DNA from: Lepas anatifera
Lineage: Eukaryota > Arthropoda > Thecostraca > Lepadidae
Reading direction: 5' to 3'
Length of the DNA: 64,000 bases
Assembly: GCA_034440635.1 (NCBI GenBank)
Contig: JAOTON010001702.1
Location: 248,001-312,000, forward strand
Below the pieces are notes generated by a model that was not told where the DNA came from, searched no databases, and saw only the letters and a list, made by a program, of their open reading frames with translations. Position 1 is the stretch's first letter, and every line of letters begins with the position of its first letter. Positions 21,971 to 32,400 of the stretch are shown here, piece by piece. A program made the translations under genes and the position numbers.

Positions 21971-23618
21971 TTAACACGCGCATTGACGAGGGTTTAAGCC
22001 ACCTTCGCTCAGACGGGGGGGACGGGTGCCCGCCCCCTCTAAGATCTCTAGAACCACGCCAGATAGTGAAAAACGGTGAGCGGCATTGAGTAGCCCATTC
22101 ACTTCTATATCGAAAATATTTGAACGATTTTTTTTCAGGTCATATTTAAGGTCGCTAGAGGTCAAGTCATGCCACCATAGGGATAACATGTAGATGAAGT
22201 TTTTCGGTCATTACATCTGAACAAGGTAGAGCAAAACAATTTACACCATTGGAATCCTCGCCGTAAGCCGAATCGACTGATATTTAATATGATATTGCGA
22301 AGTCAAAGAAGGTTAAATCAGGTCAAAATGCATGTCATCAAAACAGAAACGACAAGATAAATTTATTGCAGTTAACACGCGCGTTGACGGGGGTACTCCC
22401 CTCGGGTTTTTCGGAGAGAGGAGAAAAATGGCGGTGCGTAGCGCCGCCGTACTTGGCATTGCTTTTCCCTCATCATTTTTACAACTTTTGTGAAAATTTT
22501 AAGGTTAGGTCATCTCAGGTCAGGTCACCAGTACAGGTCAAGTGACCTGACCTCAAAAAAGTTTAAGATAGCATAAGTCGGAGCAGGGTGCACTTATCCG
22601 ATTGAAACTCATATCACACATTGGGCCCACCGAGTTCTCTAAAATATGTTCCGTTATTTTTGATATCGATGACTTAAGGTCAGGTATGAGGCATGACCTC
22701 TCCATTGGAAATACATGAAAAAAATGTTTTTATTGTATAACTCAGTAACGGATAGTGATAGAGCGTTTATTTTAGCTGCATTAGACTCTCCTTGGCTTTG
22801 CGGTCCTAATGATATGCATTTTATATAATTTGAACCTGACTTGACCTCAGGTCAGGTCAAATCCTTGATTTGACCTAGCAAGGTCAAATTATATATCATT
22901 CGATTCGGCTTGCTGAGAGGATTCATACAGTTCAAGTCGTTTTTCTCTATCTTTACTTGTTCAGATGTAATGGCCAAAAAACTGAATTTACATGTTATCC
23001 GTATTACGGCATGTTTTGACCTCTCGTGACCTTAAATGTGACCTGAAAAAATGGTTGAAGTATTTTCGATGGAGAAGTGGATGGGCTACCCAACACCGTT
23101 TACCGTTTTTCGCTACCTACCGTGGTTCTCGAGATCTTAGGGGGCGGGTATCCGCCCCCTCGTCAAAGCGAAGGTGGCTCAGACCCCCGTCAATGCGCGT
23201 GTTAAAATAAACGCTCTATCACCATTCACTCTAAGTTATTCAGTTAAAACCATGTTTCCAATGTATTTCTAATGGAAAGGTTATGACTCGTACCTGACCT
23301 TGGGTCATCGATATAAAATATACCAGAACATATTTTAGAGAACTCAGTGGACTCAATATGTGATATGAGTTTCGATCGGATAAGTTCATCCTGTTATGAC
23401 TTATGCTGTCCTTAACTTCTGTGGAGGTCAGGTCACCTGACCTGAGCTGGTGACCTGACCTGAGATGAACTAGCCTTAAAATGTTGACACAAGTTGTAAA
23501 AAGGATCAGAGAACGGGTATGCCAAGTACGGCGGCGCTACGCTAAGCCGTTTTTATGCTATCTCCACAAAAACCCGAGGGGGCGGGTACCCGCCAGCCCC
23601 CGTCAAAGCGCGAGTTAA
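21971..23618. mobile_element. TTAA-target AGGTCA-rich element, older copy A (interrupted)
   Basis: The outer ends are TTAACACGCGCATTGACG at 21971 and CGTCAAAGCGCGAGTTAA at 23601-23618. The older element occupies 21971-22371 and 23206-23618. The younger copy B (22372-23205) is inserted at an internal TTAA. Across the break ATTTATTGCAG plus TTAA plus AATAAACGCTCTATCAC parallels AATGCAG-CTAA-AATAAACGCTCTATCAC inside copy B. No transposase is seen, so it is non-autonomous. Confidence 0.85.
22372..23205. mobile_element. TTAA-target element, younger nested copy B (834 bp)
   Basis: TTAACACGCGCGTTGACGGG at the left and CCCGTCAATGCGCGTGTTAA at the right are near-perfect inverted termini, beginning and ending in TTAA. 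Internal landmarks: GTACTTGGCAT, TCTCAGGTCAGGTCACC with other AGGTCA half-sites, a central GACCTGAC/GTCAGGTC palindromic stretch, and TGACCTCTCGTGACC near the right end. A TTAA duplication is the habit of piggyBac and Kolobok elements, but the termini do not let me choose. Confidence 0.9.
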
Positions 23619-23699
23619 AACTTTTACGCAGGAAGATAATCTAAATAGGTAGACATTGCTGCAAAGTGCTCGCTAGGCAAAAGGATACGAGGGATAATG

Positions 23700-24255
23700 T
23701 GACTTCCATCGAAAACAAATGGGACACCACACAGAAAGCTAATAACACCCTAGCATTTCTTCGGGGGAATATTTCTTCCTGTTCCCAGCACGTAGGGATG
23801 TCTGTATAAAAATTCTCGTTCGGCCCCAGTGGGAATATGCAGCGACAGTGTGGGAAAATTCAATAAAATGCCTAATATCTGCAATCAAGAGGGTCCAAAG
23901 AAAAAAGAGTCCAAAGCGCGCTTCATCACATCGGATTAGAGCAGAAATAGCAGCGTCAAATTCGTGCTCCAAACACGTCTCCTTCAAACGCTCAAAACAC
24001 GAAGAGTGCGAGCAAGAACGAGACTGTTATTCCGGTCAGTGAAGGGTTTAGTAGACCTGCCAACTCTTCATCTGAGACCAGTCAGCACTAACACAAGAGG
24101 CCACACTGAAATATTTGTTAGACCGATGTGCTACGTAAATACGTGATGTGTACGTACAGACTCATTCTATCCTGCAGTGATCGCCTCATGGAGCCAGCTG
24201 CCTCAGTCTCTGGTGGGCTCTGGAAGCTTAGAAAAATGTTTGTTAAATACAATAG
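23700..24255 (+). pseudogene. CR1-like LINE, decayed C-terminal fragment
   Basis: Across several frameshifts the translation gives WDTTQKANNTLAFLRGNI, then KILVRPQWEYAATVWEN with an IKRVQR block, and later DSFYPAVIASWSQLPQSLV. The order matches the region after the RT in CR1-type LINEs, and the first block is alignable by eye to the fragment at 5565-6110. No RT palm is present. Stops and shifts show that this is an old insertion. Confidence 0.65.
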
Positions 24256-24259
24256 GCTT

Positions 24260-24958
24260 GGCTAATTCAGGCCTTTTTAAATTTGCTGTAGCGAAATCGA
24301 AACTATAAAACATTGGTTCTGGCAGCTCCCAATCGTCCAACAGCTTATATCTGACATGCAAATCAAACTTGAACCCAACTTTAACACGGCACTTTTGATA
24401 AATGCTCAATCCTGGTTCCTCCTAAATGATCTAAGCCCACTTAAAAACTGATAACAGTATCAAAAGCCGCAACATACAGATCACGTAAGGAGTGAGGCCT
24501 GACGGAAGTTGCTGTATGAACAGCTGAAAAATAGAAGCTTGGAAAGATCAGGTTATCCGCCGTTGGGTAAACAGCCAATAACTGTTTGAAAATAAATGGG
24601 GTAACCTAAAAAAGGTCATCCCGAACTAAACTATGTTTTATTTTTTTCTTTTCTTTACAATACACTACACTATGTTTTCACTGTTTTCTTTCCTTACACT
24701 AATACACTTTGTTTTTTTCATCTGTTTGAAAATGGTAACTGCACGCGCAATGCAGCAGAGGAGGACTGCCAACCGTTTTGTGCACACGTACACAGACACA
24801 AGTCCTGTCATACCTGTCTGTTTATTCTCTCGCTCTCGCTTCCTCTCCAGCCCAGCCCAGCCCAGGCCGGAATGTACCGCTGTCAATAACGTGACAGCCG
24901 GTAGGCATTGCTTATTTCGATACCGCTCTATGTGCCATATTTCTGGGAAATGTAGACA
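24260..24958. other. Unassigned sequence
   Basis: AT-rich, with a T-rich patch at 24635-24720 and CCCAGCCCAGCCC at about 24848. No gene or element end was recognised before the TACAATAT duplication at 24959. Confidence 0.35.
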
Positions 24959-24966
24959 TACAATAT

Positions 24967-25075
24967 CAGGGGCGGATCCAGGAATTTTCGCTAGGGGGCC
25001 GCAGCGATGGGGGCGCCACTTTCATGGCCAGGGGGCGCCATTTTTAGGCCGGCTGGGGCGCCAAATTTTATGTTC
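24967..25075 (+). repeat. Left subterminal region with three GGCGCC motifs
   Basis: GGGGGCGCCA, GGGGGCGCCA and GGGGCGCCAA occur at roughly 25-30 bp spacing, the same G-run plus GGCGCC unit as in the large array at the other end. The TTAA element at 25112 lies just downstream. Confidence 0.8.
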
Positions 25076-25111
25076 TTTGCCCATTTAAAGTATTTTTGTG
25101 AACTGAATCAG

Positions 25112-26101
25112 TTAACCTGCGCCCCGGTGGGCCTCCGAGTCACCTTCGCCCTGGTGGGGGTGTTTGAACACCCCTCTCGAACTCGTCCCCTATGCAGGAT
25201 AGCGAAAAAAACACGAACCCTGGTGGATAGCTCATACAAATTCATGAAGACACTACATCAGTCACTTTTTGGCTCAGGTCAACATTGAGGTCATGGCAGG
25301 TCAAAGAAGTTGGCATTTTGAGCAAAGTCTAGCGTCTGACAGCGTTGAGTTAGAATAATTTTGTAGACACTGTTCGCTCTCTCTCGTCACGGCGAATCGA
25401 ATGATGTATAATATGAGCATACTAGGTCAAAACACAAATCACCTGACCTCAGGCCAGGTCAAGGTCACATTTTGACTTAGCATAGTCCATATGCCTATCA
25501 ATCGACTGGCAATAACAATCCAAACGCAATGGTATAAACATAAAAGCTGTATCATCATTTCATGCAAAGTTATTGACCTAAGTCTGAAAACTGCTTAAGT
25601 AGCTTCGGATGATCTCTCAGAGGTCACAGGTCAAAAATTGCAACATGAACCTAAAAAGGGGCCTTAGATACTTCGATTTGGAGAATATGAAGGTATTATC
25701 ACCTTTATCTACACAAATACAAACCATTTTCTGTTTTCCTCTGTATTTCCAATGGAGAGGTCATAGTCCGTATTTGACCTTATGTCATCGATATGAAAAA
25801 TCCCGGAACTTTTTGGAGAACTCGGAGGGGCCATTATGTGTTATAAGTTTCAATCCGATAGATGCACCCATTGCCTACTTATGCCACCTTAAACATTTTT
25901 GGAGGTAAGGTCACTTGACCTGCACTGATGACCTGACCTGAGATAACCCAAGCAAAAATTTTTCGGGGATTCTTGCGGAATCGATCAAGAATAAGGTGTG
26001 CCAAGTACGCCGGCGCTCCGCGTCGCCGTTTTTTTCTTGCCGCCCGAAAAACCGGAGGGGGTGTTCAAACAGCCCCCACTGGGCGAGGGTCAAAGAGGTA
26101 A
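25112..26101. mobile_element. AGGTCA-rich element, divergent subfamily E (~990 bp)
   Basis: It starts TTAACCTGCGCCCCGGTG and ends GGCGAGGGTCAAAGAGGTAA, so the termini are related to but weaker than those of copies A to D. The interior has the family hallmarks: ACTAGGTCAAA, CCTGACCTCAGGCCAGGTCA, AATGGAGAGGTCAT, ATGTCATCGATATGA, GTAAGGTCACTTGACCTG and CGGCGCTCCGCG. The remnant at 1552-2051 belongs to this subfamily. Non-coding. Confidence 0.7.
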
Positions 26102-27199
26102 TTAGTTTCATATTTTCTTTTAAAAAAATGAGGAAAGATCATGGCTTTGAATGTATCTAAAATACACCTCAGGATTGGTAAAAAGTGAATGTATCTCTTT
26201 GGCGTTTGTTTTATTGTGCACTGGAACCCACGGTTAGTAAAGACACTTTGGGACCCGGGGAGACTGCATGGGGACTATTTTCTCCCCAATCAGTGATGAA
26301 ACTTATCTTCAGAAGCCTTAAACAGTTTGCAGAAGACCAACGAATATTTCGAATAGGCCCGTCTCGTTCAATGAGCCTATGTTTGTCATTGGGGATTAGG
26401 TTTCTACAGGACATGTCAGATCAAATCCCGATACACTTTGCTTATATGATGATAATTAGCACACAGGGCCTTAACTAGCCATAAGGGTCTAATAAACCAC
26501 TAGGTCAGAGCAGTGATCCCAGTTCCCTTCAATCTGAGCTAGCCAGCCACGAAGGATCTATTACTTAAGTTCATGGACCTTGGCTTACTTCAAGACCCCA
26601 GTTATTGTAAACCTTTTTAAGGCTATATTCTAATATAATGCCCTCCTAAGACTTGACTGAGACAAGCAACTTGCCGTATTCCAATGTGGTATTTTGACCT
26701 TCTTCCATGCGTAGCCACGCTCGACGTAGGACAAGCGTACCCGGGATGCACAGGGACCAGTACCGACCTAGTCTACGCAGAATATCAGCATACCGATCTA
26801 ATGTGCGCACTACGATCACGATGCTGATTTGACCCCACCTGCGCAGTGTGGGCGCAGGCTGGAAATCAGAATAAAATATCGACGTGCGTGCGCCCATTCT
26901 TATGTACTCTCTGCATCAGAATACGGCCCCAAGCAAAGGCCCAGTTTAGGGATACTCCACATCAGCGATCAACTCGGAAAAATGTGTTTGTGTCTCCCTC
27001 AACGGCATCTACCTGAATTTTTGCAGGAACTATAACTAGCTATAACCAGAAGTTTGGCCGTTGGCCTGTCTTCGCTGTGCTATGGCAGCCACATAGGACC
27101 CTCGACTGACCAAAGTGAACTCAAAGTCGTTCACAGTATACACTTGTACACTTCCCGGCTTTCTCCAGGGGTTCGCTAACTGGCAGATTTAGATCCTAA
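26102..27199. other. Unassigned interior of the 10.8-kb element
   Basis: I see no domain or RNA in this stretch, and its open frames are short. A GC-richer patch at 26690-26860 repeats TACG/CGTA words without a clear period. Confidence 0.35.
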
Positions 27200-27920
27200 T
27201 GGATTTAAGGGTCCCACCAGTCCCACTCACAGCAGTCAAAGACCGTCATGGATGGTTACCCGCCTGGATGCAGGGGGCCCAGCGACTTCCCGATTAGACC
27301 TCAGGTCACCTCATGACCTTCCACAAGAATATGGCAGGCCTTACTGGGCACGGAAAGACCTGTTGGTCCCGGAGTGCCCTTTTTATAGACTGTGCGTTCA
27401 GTTCCAAATATATATTTACGATACAGAGTCCTCTTATGGTCACCAGGGTATCGCCCTGTCCGACGAAAAAAACATGCTGGCAAGACATGGCCCTGACTGC
27501 GACCGAAAGATCTGTTAGTTACAGAGATCCCTGTTGACCTAAGATTGCCCTATTGATAACGAGGAGACTCCTGGTCCCAAAGGACCTGCTGACTGTAGAG
27601 GGCCCTACTTGTCACAGCATCCCCGCTGGCACAGAGGGCATTCTCGGTGGCAGACAGAAGGCTCTTCTGACTGCATTCGGCCCTGTGTGTGTGTTGGGTT
27701 TTTTGGGCGTTTTTAGCATCTTGGCCATATCACGCCCATTCGGCCCTGCCGACCACGGAATGATGTACTGGTCATGCTTGTCACAGAGGGCCCTGTTGAA
27801 AACAGGTGACCCACTTGATTAAAGAGTGTTCTTCTGCCCCTAGGGGACCCTGACGGTCACATATAGGGTGTCGCTTGCCGCAGAGGGTCACGCTTGTAAC
27901 AGCAAGTCATGCTGGTCCCC
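27200..27920. repeat. Degenerate GGGCCCTG/GGTCACAGA minisatellite
   Basis: Imperfect units of ~25-32 bp combine GGNCCCTG, CTGGTC or TTGGTC, and CAGAG (for example around 27340-27380, 27560-27640, 27770-27870). The same words occur in the small hAT-like element at 12594-12870. The units are too diverged to count exactly. Confidence 0.55.
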
Positions 27921-28900
27921 GAGGTTTACGGTTGGTCATAGATTGGCGTAGCCCGGCTGCCCTTTGCGCGATCTTTTCCCTTCTGGTGCCTCTCATGCGA
28001 CTGTGCTAGCCGCCCCACCCCTTTACTACGTTTCTGTTCCTCCCTACTATAGTTTCATCACCCAATCAACTCTCCTTCCCCCATCACCTAGGTATTTTCC
28101 AGCTCTATCAACCGGCCGCAAACTCAGCCTATCCAAGGTGATGATGTTAGAGATTGCACCTGACCAACACTGACCGAGCTTATCTATCACTGATCAACAA
28201 CCGAGAGGGCTGGGTACATGGACGATCCAGGATTTCGATAAGGGGGAAGCGAAGTCTCCAGGGGCGGTCAGACTACCATTTGGGGGTCAACCTTTGGTAT
28301 CATGGATCTTTGTGATGCTAATTTTGCGTATTTGTGATGCCATTTGAAAAAGTGCCGATTAAAAAAACACGTTGCCAAGAAAAGGAAGGATTTCTCAAAG
28401 TGCCTCTAGTTAAATAAGCAACAATTAAACAGGGCAACTTCTACCTGGATTACGTTTTGAAGCAGAATTTACGCAGAGACGGCCTTTGGAGATTTTGCGA
28501 ACCAGTCGTTGCAGTTTACCCTGTTTGCGCGGAGTGGATAGTGATAAATCCATAATATTCTTCACAAGGCGAAACTTTTTGCTGTTTACAAACATGTGGG
28601 AGAGGACGCAACCAAAATTATGCAGGTGCCTCCTGCCGAGCTCTTAATATTTTTCTTACACAGATGACGAGGGAATTTCGCATTACTATTACTGGCTATT
28701 ACTGTCTGGACACAGCCTTTCATTAGTGGCACTGCGAAGAAAACACCTCGGCAAAATAAGTAAATGATCAAAGTCAACAGCTTATAGGGTTATCAATAGA
28801 TCCGGAATGTTTTTTAAACACATTTAAGGGATATTGGTATATGTGCTCAAAATTTGTTCACAAGAAACATTACTTTTACCAGTCCCCTTTATTCCATCGT
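27921..28900. other. Unassigned interior of the 10.8-kb element
   Basis: Nothing recognised. GGACGATCCAGGATTTCGATAAGGGG at about 28218 resembles the left end of a hAT-like element (shown here only by its first bases GGACGATCCAGG), without a detectable partner. Confidence 0.3.
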
Positions 28901-29100
28901 ATTCTGTATTCTTATTTTTTCATAGCACGAGTCCCATCCAGTTATTTGGTTTTTCAGGTATCGTTACAAATTCCATCGCTATATATAGGTATTCACAGAT
29001 ACCACACATTCGTACATCAGGTGTCGTAACGCCTTTGACACACAGGTGACAAGCAACACACATAAAATACACGCTATAAATAAGCATACCGTCCAAGTTA

Positions 29101-30843
29101 TTATTCATCGTCTAGTTTTCTGTGGAAATACTTCTTTATTGCGTTCAGCCTATGGATCCGAGTGACATCCCTGGGAAGCGTGTTCCAGTGGGCAATAGCC
29201 CTGTACGGAAAGGCACGCTTCGTACTCTCCAGTCGACATCGAGGCAGTTGGAGCTGGGTGTTTGAGTTTCTAGTCACCCTTGTGGAGACACTTTCCCTTG
29301 GTGGTAGCATTGCCTTTAGGGCTGCTGGAGAGTGGTCGAGGTGAGCTACCTTAAATATTTTAAGGCAATCGCGTTCGGCAATACTGGTTTCGATATTATC
29401 CCAGCCAAGGCTCCTGAGAGCTGGTGTGATGTGTTGCCTTTTTCGAGTGCCGGTGATAATTCGAGCTCCAAAGTTGATGGCCTTTTGCACCCTTCCCAAC
29501 TGGCTCTTGGTTGCCCCTCCCCAAGCCGGGAGGCAGTATCCAACATGTGGAAGGACATGGGCCTGGATGATTAGATACAGGGCTTCGGGTGTGAAGTGAT
29601 GACGAAATCTGCTAAGAGCCACCAAGGACCCAAAACATTTTTGAACGACCTTTGAAATGTGATGTTCCCAAGAAAGCGTTCGGTCGATCACAACACCCAA
29701 CAATTTGATGGTTTTAGATGGAGGTCGGAGAGACTCAGATATCTGTATCCGGAAGTCAGCTGTCTGTTTCAGAGTGGCTTTGGTTTCAATGGGGATGAAA
29801 TCAGTTTTTGACGCGTTCATTTTCAGTGAATTTCTTCCGAACCAGGTTTGGAGGGCATGTAGCGTTTCTTCAGCTCGCCTCTTCAGTTCAGCTAAGCATA
29901 GGGGTGTCGGTGTGCATTCATCAATGATCGGGGTGTCATCGGCGTATGATATCAGCTGGCCATATGGTACAAAGTTCGACAGGTCATTGGTGAACAGGCT
30001 GAACAACAGTGGCCCAACCAATGAGCCCTGTGGCACCCCGTGGGTCACTGGTAGTGTACCAGAGCCCCCTCTTACTTTCTGCCTTCTCTGATTCAGGTAG
30101 CTTCCAAACCAGTGTGGGGATATTCCATACCACCCCAGTTTCTCCAGCAGAAGATCGTGATTGACGCTGTCGAAGGCCTTGCTGAGATCGATGGCTGTTA
30201 CTGAGGTGACAAGGCCATCATCCATGTTTTTATGGACGTGATTGATAAAATCGAGCATGACATCTTCTGTTGAATGGTGAGGTCGGTAGGCATACTGCGT
30301 ATCAGCCAGGATAGAGGTTGAGCTGAGATACTTCATAAACTGCTTGCAGACAATTTTTTCGGTGATCTTTGACAGCACACTGAGTAGAGAGATGGGTCTA
30401 TAGTTTCCAGGTGAAGAAGGGTCTCCAAGACATATATATAGGGACAACGCATGCTGTTTTCCACAAGTTTGGGAAGATGCCAGATGATAGGGACTTGTTT
30501 ATGATACGCAGTAGCACCGGAGCAAGCGATGGTAAGCACTTGCGTACCGCCATCAAAGGTATGCCATCAATACCGACTGCGTTAGAATTTTTCATGTCTC
30601 GTACTGCTGCAGATAGCTCAGGAATCGTAGCTGGCACCAGGTGGAATTTTGCAGCACACACTCTTGTTGGTCTGACCACTGATGTTAGATTGGTATCATT
30701 AGTGAGGAGGCTGGCAGCAATGCGAGCTCCTACGTTGGCAAAATGTTCATTCAAGACGTCAGGATCTATGGTTAGCTGATCGCTGTCATCAATGCCGCTT
30801 CCTTTGTAGAAATTGCGCATCGTAGCATGTTCTTGTTGGAAAA
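29101..30843 (-). pseudogene. CR1/L2-group LINE reverse transcriptase, 5'-truncated, one frameshift
   Basis: Two frames together give most of an RT. Upstream (30398-30843): LNEHFANVGARIA, NSNAVGIDGIPL and WKTACVVPIY. Downstream (29101-30447): NYRPISLLSVLSKITEKIV, AIDLSKAFDSVNHDLL (catalytic D), THGVPQGSLVGPLLFSLF and SYADDTPI (catalytic DD), then LLGVVIDRTLSWEHHI and a C-terminal domain ending HRKLDDE. The frame changes at about 30430, just before GDPSSPGNYRP. The endonuclease domain is missing. The RT active-site residues are intact and the second frame runs 448 codons without a stop, so the copy is fairly recent. It lies inside the 10.8-kb hAT-like element. Confidence 0.9.
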
Positions 30844-31933
30844 GACGACACAACCACATATCGGACGGGCACACGACCACACATCGGATGGGCATGAATG
30901 CACCCTGGGGGATCCTGCGTGGTAACAGAGCAAAATGACACCAATCGATACCCAAAGCATACATTAAAAGAACTCGGGGCAATTGTTACCACTCAAAGCT
31001 GAGAGCTGTCCATGTGCCATGGTAGTGCCATGTTGCAATGGGATGCCCTAAGGCTGAAAAAGAGCGGTTAATAGTGAAATTGGAGCACCTGAACACAAAG
31101 TAGAAGACATCCGAAGTTGAAGGCGGTACACGTAAAAGTGGGGCGCCCCAAGGCTAAGAAAGAACAGACAATTGTGGAAAATGGGCGCGCAATCGTGCAC
31201 TAGCGGGCAGTCAAAAGTGGATCAGAGCGATCAATTTTACTGTGGGCCGCTTTAGAGCTAAAAGGGACGGTCAATCATGATATAGGGGTTCTGAAACACA
31301 AAGCGGATGGAGGCCAGAGGTGAATGAGGGCAGTCCACGGTGAATTGGGGTGCTCTAAAGCTGCACAAGATCGGCCAGCAGTGGAGAAGGTGCGCGCAAT
31401 CATACAGAAGAGAGCGGCTAAAAATGGATGAGGGCAGTCCACGTTGCAGTGGGGCACCCTAGGGCTGAAAAGCGGGTCAATTGTGAAAACGGGGAGCCCA
31501 GTCACAAAGTTAAGGGCGCCTGTAGGTAAATAACGGTGGTCCACGTCGCAGAGGTCCGCCAAGCGCTGAAAAAGGGTGGCCAAACGTGAAATATGGGGTT
31601 CCCAACCATAAAATAGAGGGCGTCCGGAGGTTAATGAGGAGTCCACATTGAAGTGAGGCGCCCTAGATCTGCAAAGGAGCGGTCAATAGTGGAGAACAAA
31701 ACAATCATGCAGAAGAGGGCGGCCAAAGGTAGGCACGGGTGGTCCATGTTGCAGTGGGGTGCTCTAGAGCTGAAAAGGGCGGCCAATCGTGAAACATGGG
31801 CGCCTAACCACAAAGAAGAGGGCGTCAAAAAATCGATGAGGGTTGTCCACGTTGAAGTGTGACGCCTATTAGTGACCCGGGGGCATGATATATGCGGGAG
31901 TGCTTTGGTATATAAATGAGTCCAGCGGTGACA
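30844..31933. repeat. Irregular minisatellite with GGCGCCC/GGGGTGCTC units
   Basis: Repeating blocks follow the pattern (C)AGTCCACG-TTGCAGTGGGGCGCCCTAG and AAAAGGGCGGTCAATCGTGAAA, with a composite period near 150 bp made of ~37-bp parts. It grades into the GGCGCC array after the LINE tail. Its position suggests one original array cut by LINE insertions on both sides. Confidence 0.65.
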
Positions 31934-31941
31934 CAGCATGG

Positions 31942-32392
31942 CGGCGGCTACCCAGCCACAGAGGGTGCTGTAACCTCACCTCCTGGTTGCAGGATAAAGA
32001 CCCGCGGCATCACGTCATGGTGCTTGCGGGTGTTTCTAATTGCCCAAAATTATTATTTTGCAATGGAGGAACTCGAGTAACGTAAGCAACACGGTCATTC
32101 GATAACAAGGAACCAAATAAAAAAACTAATCTTTACGCTGGCAAGCCTCTTCCCGTACCCTTTTAAATCCTACCTGTGCCCCAGGCTCGGCATCTCTGCC
32201 GTAGCAATCCCCTTCCCTCGCAAGTGTTGCTACACTTCGCGACCCATTCCTTGAAATAAGATTCGCCCCTTTGTTCTGCGACATTAAAGTAAACACCCCT
32301 CCCGGAAAATTCTCCCCACACTTTAGAGGCGGGCAAAGGTGCTTTGCACAGAACGCCTTATAAAAAGCCCTTAACTAACTAACTAACTGATG
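31942..32392 (+). mobile_element. 5'-truncated LINE 3' tail with 8-bp duplication
   Basis: This segment matches 40293-40738 almost throughout and, in its first ~190 bases, the 3' untranslated region of the I-like LINE on the minus strand at 57735-57935. It ends in a (TTAAC/TAAC)n tail. CAGCATGG flanks it on both sides (31934-31941 and 32393-32400). It therefore retrotransposed into the minisatellite. Confidence 0.8.
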
Positions 32393-32400
32393 CAGCATGG

